From NCBI GenBank assembly GCA_023253495.1, contig JALRGF010000670.1:1-6800 (forward strand): a stretch of 6,800 nt of DNA, in the 5' to 3' direction. Numbering within the stretch: position 1 is the first letter of the stretch; each line of letters opens with the position of its first letter. This document shows, piece after piece, positions 1-6,800 of this stretch. The DNA comes from Verrucomicrobiales bacterium (GTDB lineage Bacteria > Verrucomicrobiota > Verrucomicrobiia > Verrucomicrobiales > V1-33). Below the pieces are notes generated by a model. The model was not told where the DNA came from and searched no databases. It saw only the letters and a list, made by a program, of their open reading frames with translations. The translations under genes and the position numbers were made by a program.

Positions 1-269
1 CGCCCGCCGCCACCAAAACCCTCCGCCCGGTCGGCGAATGGAACCAGTCACGCATCGTCGCCCGCGGCCCGCACCTCGAACACTGGCTCAACGGCCGCAA
101 AATCATCGAGGTCGATCTCTCCTCAACCGCCTGGCAGGACGCCCTGAAAGCCAGCAAATTCAAGGCCGCCGCTGATTTCGCCACCCGCAAGGGACGCCTG
201 CTCCTTCAGGACCACGGTGACGAAGCGTGGTTCCGCGCCCTGCGCCTCCGGGAACTGCCCGGCGCTTGA
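1..269 (+). CDS. DUF1080 / 3-keto-disaccharide hydrolase domain protein, C-terminal fragment
   Basis: Only the last 88 codons are present, read from base 3 to the TGA at 267-269; the start lies outside the window. The visible sequence has the typical end of a DUF1080 (PF06439) domain: 'GEWNQSRIVARG', then 'HLEHWLNGRKIIE', and close to the C-terminus 'GRLLLQDHGDEAWFRALRLREL'. The family has a concanavalin/LamG-like beta-sandwich fold, and some members hydrolyse 3-keto-glycosides. They are often secreted, but the N-terminus is missing, so export, other domains and total length cannot be judged. The pattern GxWN...HWLNG...GxxxLQDHGxxxWFRxxxxREL is strong enough that I consider the family call secure; the substrate is unknown. 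The next gene starts 100 bases downstream on the same strand, after a very C-rich spacer with no obvious hairpin terminator. Confidence 0.88.
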   Translation, partial: PAATKTLRPVGEWNQSRIVARGPHLEHWLNGRKIIEVDLSSTAWQDALKASKFKAAADFATRKGRLLLQDHGDEAWFRALRLRELPGA

Positions 270-369
270 CGCCCGCCCCCGGCACGCCATCACTCCTCCC
301 TCGCCGCTGCCGCCTCCCCCGGCCGCCCCCAATCGTTCTTCACCCCCTGCCCCCGCTTCACCCCACTGC

Positions 370-873
370 ATGAAAGCCTGCGACATCTTCCAGCAAATCA
401 GCCCGTCCCTCGGCACCGAAATCATCCGCTACCTCCGCACCGACCTCAAGGAGGTCTACCGCGCCACCGTCGCCACCCTCGCCCAACAGAAGAAACTGCG
501 GCCGGAATTCATTCAAAAAAAACCGGGCGACCAGCAGATCGCCTGGATCCTCGACTCGCTCCGCTTCAAAACCAGCGAAGCCGTCGGCGAACAGATCCTC
601 CAGGTCTGGCTGATGAAAGCCCAGTCCCCCATGCTGGTCGACTTCCTCGACGCCCTGGAAATCCCCCATGACGGCACCGGCGGCATCGACGGCGACATCC
701 CCAAGGACTTTGACGCCGCCAAGGCCCGGGCTGCCGTGCAGTCGCTGCTGGAAAAACACCCGGCCGAAAAGGCCGCTGTCTACCTCCAGGTCTTCCAGAA
801 CCAGCAGGCTGGCGGCTGGCCGTCACTCGCCGACGCCATGGCCGCCGATCCCCGCCTGAAACTCGGCGCCTGA
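370..873 (+). CDS. Hypothetical protein of 167 aa, upstream partner of ispA
   Basis: I do not recognise this protein. It appears soluble and mostly alpha-helical, with no signal peptide or membrane segment. It begins MKACDIFQQISPSLGTEI and has three visible parts: a basic helical N-terminal third (residues 1-50, including QQKKLRPEFIQKK), a middle with 'DQQIAWILDSLRF' and 'LQVWLMKAQSPMLVDFLDAL' (about 55-97), a Gly/Asp-rich linker 'HDGTGGIDGDIP' (100-111), and a C-terminal helical part with 'LLEKHPAEKAAVYLQVFQ' and 'GWPSLADAMAADPRL'. The frame stays open upstream to a GTG at 217, but those 51 codons overlap the DUF1080 end and then run through Pro/Ala/Ser-rich low complexity, so I chose the ATG at 370. 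No Shine-Dalgarno sequence precedes it. It ends 31 bases before ispA, which suggests a shared transcript. A link to isoprenoid synthesis would be guesswork. Confidence 0.8.
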   Translation: MKACDIFQQISPSLGTEIIRYLRTDLKEVYRATVATLAQQKKLRPEFIQKKPGDQQIAWILDSLRFKTSEAVGEQILQVWLMKAQSPMLVDFLDALEIPHDGTGGIDGDIPKDFDAAKARAAVQSLLEKHPAEKAAVYLQVFQNQQAGGWPSLADAMAADPRLKLGA

Positions 874-904
874 CCCGGCCGCCACCACCTCCGCTCCGCG
901 TCCC

Positions 905-1786
905 GTGCCCGTCCGCCCGTACCTCGAGTCCCGCTGCGCACTGGTCGACCGCGCCCTCGAACGCCTGCTGCCCGCCGAGGACTCTCCCCCGGCCACCCTC
1001 CACCGCGCCCTGCGATATTCCATCTTCGCCGGAGGCAAACGGCTGCGCCCGGTCCTCGTGCTCGCCGCCGCCGAGGCCTGCGGCGGTGCCGCCGAAAACG
1101 CCCTGCCCGCCGCCTGCGCCGTCGAATGCCTGCACACCTACTCGCTCATCCATGACGACCTGCCCTGCATGGACGACGACGACCTGCGCCGCGGCCGGCC
1201 CACCTCCCACAAGGTTTTCGGTGAGGCCGTCGCCGTGCTCGCCGGTGACGCCCTCCAGGCCCTCGCCTTCGAAAGCGTCGCCCGCATGTCGCCCGCCCCG
1301 GGCTACTCCGGCGCCGACTGCGTCACGGAACTGGCCCGCGCCGCCGGCAGCCGCCACCTTATCGCCGGTCAGGTCATGGACCTTGAGGGCGAAGGGAAAT
1401 CGCTCGACGCTGACGCCCTGCGCGCCATCCACGAGGGCAAAACCGCCGCCCTCCTCACCTGCTGCACCCGCCTCGGGGGCATGAGCGCCGGCGGCTCCAC
1501 CGTCCAGCTCGACGCCCTCACCCGCTTCGGCCACTCCCTCGGTCTCGCTTTCCAGGTCATTGATGACATCCTCGATGTCACCCAGACCAGCGAAAAACTC
1601 GGCAAGACCGCCGGCAAAGATGTCGCCGCCCGCAAGGCCACCTACCCGTCGATCCTCGGCCTCGACGCCTCCCGCACCGAAGCCGCCCGGCTCACTCGCC
1701 AGGCCCACCACGCCCTTACGGTTTTCGGCGAAGCCGCCCGGCCGCTCCGCCTCATCGCCGATTACCTGCTGGACCGCGAATACTGA
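905..1786 (+). CDS. ispA: Polyprenyl synthetase, farnesyl-diphosphate-synthase type (IspA-like)
   Basis: A 293-aa trans-prenyltransferase, close to E. coli IspA in length. It condenses isopentenyl diphosphate with allylic diphosphates in the cytoplasm to supply C15 (or C20) precursors for undecaprenyl phosphate, quinones and other isoprenoids. Seen: GGKRLRP at 43-49; the first Asp-rich motif D84-D85-x4-D90 in 'HDDLPCMDDDDLRRG', with the two-residue insertion of type II bacterial enzymes; 'HEGKTAALL' at 176-184; the second Asp-rich motif DDILD at 220-224; and 'GKTAGKD' at 233-239. Tyr79 lies five residues before the first Asp. In this type an aromatic residue there limits the product to farnesyl diphosphate, so FPP synthase is more likely than GGPP synthase. 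The start is GTG at 905; it matches the usual N-terminal length, and no Shine-Dalgarno sequence is visible. Neither xseB nor dxs, common neighbours elsewhere, is in the window. Confidence 0.95.
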   Translation: MPVRPYLESRCALVDRALERLLPAEDSPPATLHRALRYSIFAGGKRLRPVLVLAAAEACGGAAENALPAACAVECLHTYSLIHDDLPCMDDDDLRRGRPTSHKVFGEAVAVLAGDALQALAFESVARMSPAPGYSGADCVTELARAAGSRHLIAGQVMDLEGEGKSLDADALRAIHEGKTAALLTCCTRLGGMSAGGSTVQLDALTRFGHSLGLAFQVIDDILDVTQTSEKLGKTAGKDVAARKATYPSILGLDASRTEAARLTRQAHHALTVFGEAARPLRLIADYLLDREY

Positions 1787-1850
1787 AATTTCCTTCCTCC
1801 TTCATCCTTCCTCCTTCATCTTTCCTCCTTCCTCCTTCATCCTTTCCCCA
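1787..1850 (+). terminator. Candidate Rho-type (rut-like) end region of the ispA transcript
   Basis: From the last base of the ispA stop (1786) to 1850 the + strand has no G for 65 bases and is dominated by C and U with regularly spaced YC dinucleotides. That is the composition Rho loads on in well-studied bacteria. No GC hairpin followed by a T-run is visible here. Because ispA and pdeM converge, a terminator is expected in this interval. The call rests on composition only, and no termination point can be placed. Confidence 0.3.
1792..1840. repeat. Seven tandem heptamers CCTTCCT / CCTTCAT
   Basis: Seven head-to-tail heptamers start at 1792, 1799, 1806, 1813, 1820, 1827 and 1834. Their sequences are CCTTCCT, CCTTCAT, CCTTCCT, CCTTCAT, CTTTCCT, CCTTCCT and CCTTCAT. 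All fit CCTTC(C/A)T apart from one C-to-T change in unit five. The first four also read as two perfect copies of a 14-base unit. The + strand is almost pure pyrimidine and the - strand purine (AGGAAGG/ATGAAGG). The array fills the space between the ispA stop and the convergent pdeM, and the pdeM TGA (1839-1837) is part of the last unit. It looks like a slippage-prone simple repeat. Confidence 0.9.
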
Positions 1851-2550
1851 GCACCTCCCCCGGAACCTCCAGCACCCGCCCCGACGCGACCGCAAACACC
1901 CGGTCGCCAGGCCCCGGCCCGATCACCGCACTGCCGGTAAAGGAACCGAAACTCGGCAGCACCAGGACCGCATCACGCCGCAGCCAGAAACACGGCGCGC
2001 ACAGCCCGCGCTCCCGGCGCCCGCCGAGCCGGACCGCCGGATGCAGATGGCCGCACAGCGTGACCACCGGGGCGGGCGTGCCGCCGCCATCGCCACCATC
2101 GACCGCCGGAACCCCGGCCGGGTCATGCCCGAAACGGAACGGGGCCACCACATGCGGGTCGCCCACCACTTCGAGGCCGAGCGCCGCCGGCACCCGCTCC
2201 AGCCCGCGGTCGTGGTTGCCCGGCACCAGGGTGATCCGCAGACCGGCGTGCCGGCGCCGCCACTCGACCAGCGCCTCCATGACCGCTGCCCGGTAGCCGC
2301 TGGGCGCATGAAACAAATCGCCCGCCACCATCAGCTGCCGCGCCCCCGTCGCCGCCACCAGCTTTTCCAATCTTCCAAGGTCGTCGGCCGTCCCCCCCTC
2401 CGGCACCGCCAGTCCGTGGCTGCGGAAAGCCGCCGCCTTCCCGAAATGGCAGTCCGCCACAATCAACGCACCCTCCTCCCGCCAGAACGCCGCCCGCTCC
2501 GGCAGCAGGTCCAGCGTCTGGTCGCCGAGGCTCAGGGAAACCGGAGTCAC
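1837..2550 (-). CDS. pdeM: PdeM-type metallophosphoesterase (ligase-associated DNA endonuclease family)
   Basis: A 237-aa calcineurin-like metallophosphoesterase of the 'ligase-associated' type. Characterised relatives are Mn-dependent DNA endonucleases/phosphoesterases, usually encoded with an Lhr-type helicase and an ATP-dependent DNA ligase. Metal-binding motifs appear in order: D33-C-H35 ('VADCHFGK'), GD at 77-78 with H81 ('VAGDLFHAPSG'), GNHD at 111-114, H142-D143, and GHLHP at 167-171, followed by the typical 'LPSFGSFTGS' near 198-207. All expected ligands are present, so it should be active. The start is GTG at 2550-2548, overlapping the TGA of the upstream membrane-protein gene; the same frame stays open much further upstream, but there it only shadows that gene. 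The stop lies inside the heptamer repeat array. No ligase, helicase or exonuclease partner is in this window, so its role in repair here is inferred from family alone. Confidence 0.9.
   Translation of the reverse strand: MTPVSLSLGDQTLDLLPERAAFWREEGALIVADCHFGKAAAFRSHGLAVPEGGTADDLGRLEKLVAATGARQLMVAGDLFHAPSGYRAAVMEALVEWRRRHAGLRITLVPGNHDRGLERVPAALGLEVVGDPHVVAPFRFGHDPAGVPAVDGGDGGGTPAPVVTLCGHLHPAVRLGGRRERGLCAPCFWLRRDAVLVLPSFGSFTGSAVIGPGPGDRVFAVASGRVLEVPGEVLGKG
2547..2550 (-). promoter_or_regulatory. GTGA stop-start overlap coupling the membrane protein and pdeM
   Basis: Read on the minus strand, the four bases GTGA contain the GTG start of pdeM (2550-2548) and the TGA stop of the DUF2238-like gene (2549-2547). 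The arrangement is typical of translational coupling by terminating ribosomes. The nearest GGAGG is about 25 bases upstream, too far to serve as a ribosome binding site, which fits reinitiation. It also fixes the otherwise ambiguous pdeM start. Confidence 0.8.
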
Positions 2551-3200
2551 CGCGCCGACGATGCCGCGGCCGCGCCCTCCCGCCAGCGGATCCACAGCGC
2601 CGCCGCCACGCACCCGATCAGATTGGCCACCAGATCCCACCCGGTGTTGACGTAGCCGCCGACATTGGTGTTCGGCAGCGTCAGCGTGGCGATGAATTCG
2701 ATCACCTCGTTGAACGCGCCAAACCCCATGCCGCCCGCCGCACACAGCGTCAGCACGCCGGCCCGCGGCCGCAACACCCCGCCTCCGCCGTCCCGCACCG
2801 CCGAACGCAATGCCTGCCAGCACAGCCACGTCGTCACCCCGAACCCGTACGCGTGCACCACCTGATCGTACTTCAACAGGTCCGGCACCAGCCACAGGCT
2901 GTAGAGCACAGCATGCGGCGGGTTGTACGGCCAGTGCCCGGGCACCGGCACCAGCCCGCCCGCCATGTGCATCAACCCCCATGCATTCAACGCCCACAAC
3001 AATCCCGCGGTCAACCCGGCCCGCCGGTGCACCAAAGCGATCACCGCGATCAGCACCAGCATCACCACAATATAAAAAACAAACTCCCGGTTCCCGGAAA
3101 CCACCGCGCCCGCCACCGCCGCCAGCAGATACGCCAGCGTGAAGGCCACCAGCCCCCGCGGCCACCCGCGCCCCACCACCCGGTCTGAATCATCCGCCAT
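2547..3200 (-). CDS. DUF2238 / YjdF-like integral membrane protein
   Basis: A 217-aa polytopic membrane protein with about six or seven hydrophobic segments (roughly 17-35, 38-58, 62-80, 96-108, 113-130, 147-163 and 188-206). Conserved-looking blocks lie at the membrane faces: 'ALNAWGLMHMAGG' (70-82), 'KYDQVVHAYGFG' (110-121), 'FNEVIEF' (163-169) and 'NTNVGGYVNTGWDLVAN' (177-193). The Asp/His/Glu pattern (D112, H116, N164, E165, E168, N177, D189) and the NTxWDLxxN ending match the DUF2238/COG3647 family, whose function is unknown; the polar intramembrane residues hint at an enzyme or metal site, which is inference. I chose the ATG at 3200 because it gives the family's usual length of about 200 residues. 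A GTG at 3254 would add 18 residues with no hydrophobic or conserved pattern. It is coupled to pdeM by a GTGA overlap. Confidence 0.8.
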   Translation of the reverse strand: MADDSDRVVGRGWPRGLVAFTLAYLLAAVAGAVVSGNREFVFYIVVMLVLIAVIALVHRRAGLTAGLLWALNAWGLMHMAGGLVPVPGHWPYNPPHAVLYSLWLVPDLLKYDQVVHAYGFGVTTWLCWQALRSAVRDGGGGVLRPRAGVLTLCAAGGMGFGAFNEVIEFIATLTLPNTNVGGYVNTGWDLVANLIGCVAAALWIRWREGAAAASSAR

Positions 3201-3306
3201 CCCCCATCCAATCACGGCACCGCCCCCCGGCCAAGCGGATTCGCACAAGCTCACTGGCGCTGCCCTTGGGCTTCCGGTCGTTTCCGCAGAGGGTGATCGA
3301 GCACCA

Positions 3307-3579
3307 CTACAGACAGACCCCTCCCCGCTCGACGGGCCGCTCTTCTTTGACGAAGGGGCGGTGGCGTCGAGCCGCAGGGGTCTGCGGCGGTCCCGGGTTG
3401 ATGCCCCCCTGGAAACCGTAATAGTACCTGTCCACAGGCGGATTCACCGGCCACGGAATCAACGACCCCATCCCGAAGGGATGCCAGAAGCAGGCCCACG
3501 CCAAAAACCGACGCCATCCCACCGGGCCCGAGTCCCATATACCCCGGCCTGCTCCGATCCGCATCGGAACCGCGCCCAT
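3307..3579 (-). CDS. Possible small protein of 90 aa, aromatic-rich
   Basis: An ATG at 3579-3577 opens a 90-codon frame between secA and the membrane-protein gene, on their strand. I recognise no family. The protein has a short basic N-terminus, then an uncharged aromatic stretch at 25-49 (FLAWACFWHPFGMGSLIPW and on), then 'DRYYYGFQGGINPGPP' (50-65) and a charged tail (RRHRPFVKEERPVERGG). It has five Trp in the first 43 residues and three consecutive Tyr. Third codon positions are visibly richer in G/C than in the competing overlapping minus-strand frame (3538-3251), which favours this frame. The frame also runs open upstream into the secA end, but there it shadows secA. A weak purine run (GGACAGG) lies just before the ATG. 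Against coding: the interval is full of short inverted repeats and a 20-base direct repeat, so it could be a structured intergenic region. Confidence 0.45.
   Translation of the reverse strand: MGAVPMRIGAGRGIWDSGPVGWRRFLAWACFWHPFGMGSLIPWPVNPPVDRYYYGFQGGINPGPPQTPAARRHRPFVKEERPVERGGVCL
3421..3440. repeat. 20-base direct repeat, copy A
   Basis: On the + strand this reads ATAGTACCTGTCCACAGGCG. It matches copy B (3578-3597) at 18 of 20 positions; both differences are A/G. The core CCTGTCCACAGG has dyad symmetry (CCTGT / ACAGG around CC), as a small hairpin or a dimeric protein site would. Copy A lies inside the possible 90-aa ORF. Confidence 0.7.
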
Positions 3580-3597
3580 GGTACCTGTCCGCAGGCG
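3578..3597. repeat. 20-base direct repeat, copy B
   Basis: On the + strand this reads ATGGTACCTGTCCGCAGGCG, 157 bases from copy A. On the minus strand the copy ends within the ATG of the possible 90-aa ORF, so it sits where a ribosome binding site or operator would be. In this copy the dyad is reduced to CCTG / CAGG. Confidence 0.7.
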
Positions 3598-3602
3598 AAA
3601 TG

Positions 3603-3627
3603 GGCGCCCACGGCGGGCGCCGCCCGC
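3603..3627 (-). terminator. GC hairpin(s) just after secA, possible weak terminator
   Basis: Starting 8 bases after the secA stop on the minus strand there are two mutually exclusive GC stems: 3613-3627 (6-bp stem GCGGGC/GCCCGC, 3-base loop) and 3603-3621 (7-bp stem GGCGCCC/GGGCGCC, 5-base loop). Only ATTTC follows the second stem, with no true T-run. It could protect the 3' end or cause partial termination; it is not a textbook intrinsic terminator. Confidence 0.35.
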
Positions 3628-3634
3628 AGGCGTC

Positions 3635-6712
<3,078 letters not shown>

Positions 6713-6800
6713 AGAACAAAAGGATCCGGCGGAGAACCGGAGATGTGAGACCATGGCGTGGTTGCCGGGAAAGGCAAGGGCGGCAGGAGTCGCCTCACGG
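6713..6800 (-). promoter_or_regulatory. secA upstream/leader region with two small dyads
   Basis: The 88 bases upstream of the chosen secA start contain two inverted repeats: TCCGG/CCGGA at 6725-6741 (5-bp stem, 7-base loop), ending 12 bases before the ATG, and TTGCC/GGCAA at 6762-6777 (5-bp stem, 6-base loop). I cannot identify a convincing -35/-10 pair or a ribosome binding site. No secM-like ORF is visible, but the window ends here. Short stems are common by chance in DNA this GC-rich, so regulation is only a possibility. Confidence 0.3.

Larger units (their letters stand above)
3201..3634. other. 434-base interval between secA and the membrane gene, rich in inverted repeats
   Basis: Besides the possible 90-aa ORF, this stretch holds many short dyads: 3292-3305 (near-palindrome, 12 of 14 symmetric, just past the small ORF stop), 3327-3372 (8-bp outer stem with inner paired segments), 3371-3388 (7-bp stem, 4-base loop), 3469-3483 (6-bp stem, 3-base loop), 3553-3568 (6-bp stem, 4-base loop) and 3603-3627 (two overlapping GC stems). 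It also carries two copies of a 20-base direct repeat. I found no tRNA cloverleaf, transposase remnant or clear -35/-10 promoter. The promoter of the membrane gene/pdeM pair may lie in 3201-3306 but cannot be pointed to. Confidence 0.6.

Noticed and set aside
217..369. In-frame upstream extension of the 167-aa gene to a GTG at 217
   Set aside because: It would overlap the DUF1080 C-terminus and then encode Pro/Ala/Ser-rich low complexity from a C-rich spacer. The ATG at 370 begins the well-formed protein.
566..1711. A 381-codon minus-strand frame opposite ispA and the 167-aa gene
   Set aside because: Gly/Ala/Arg-rich antisense shadow of two well-supported + strand genes, with no domain pattern.
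2041..2655. A 204-codon + strand frame opposite pdeM
   Set aside because: Arg/His/Pro-rich antisense shadow of a gene with complete metallophosphoesterase motifs.
2551..3165. Upstream extension of the pdeM frame to give a 442-aa protein
   Set aside because: The added part is a Gly/Ala/Arg-rich shadow of the membrane-protein gene. The GTG at 2550 gives the correct family length and the GTGA overlap.
3201..3300. A tRNA-like string near GTGCGAATCC on the minus strand
   Set aside because: The flanking bases do not form a T-stem, and no acceptor or anticodon stem is found at the required spacing.
3251..3538. A 95-codon minus-strand frame overlapping the possible 90-aa ORF
   Set aside because: Its third codon positions are less GC-rich than those of the overlapping 3579-3307 frame, and its protein looks like frame-shifted shadow sequence.

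Overview
The window is GC-rich, dense bacterial DNA that most resembles a Verrucomicrobiota (Opitutales-like) chromosome. This is inferred from three things: the tail of a DUF1080 / 3-keto-disaccharide hydrolase protein (a family expanded in Verrucomicrobiota and Planctomycetota), a long SecA carrying the extra segment before its 'HFDVQL' motif that I associate with Verrucomicrobiota and Bacteroidota, and starts that lack Shine-Dalgarno sequences. The taxonomic call has not been tested by database search.

Layout. The + strand (1-1786) carries the DUF1080 C-terminus, an unrecognised 167-aa soluble protein, and a farnesyl-diphosphate-synthase-type polyprenyl synthetase (ispA-like). The last two are 31 bases apart and probably cotranscribed. 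The - strand (6712 down to 1837) carries secA, then a 434-base stretch with a possible 90-aa ORF and many small inverted repeats, then a DUF2238/YjdF-like membrane protein whose stop codon overlaps the start of a PdeM-type metallophosphoesterase. The two blocks converge on a G-free, pure-pyrimidine tract at 1787-1850 that contains seven tandem heptamers (CCTTCCT/CCTTCAT). The pdeM stop codon lies inside the last heptamer.

How the genes fit together. These are mostly core functions: isoprenoid chain elongation (ispA), the Sec translocase motor (secA) and a probable DNA-repair nuclease (pdeM). pdeM appears without the ligase and Lhr-type helicase that usually accompany it, and is instead translationally coupled to an uncharacterised membrane protein. 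I see no CRISPR array, transposase, phage gene, tRNA or rRNA. I also see no convincing new multi-gene system. The parts most worth a second look are the heptamer tract, the structured 3292-3627 region with its small ORF and 20-base direct repeat, and the pdeM-membrane protein pair.
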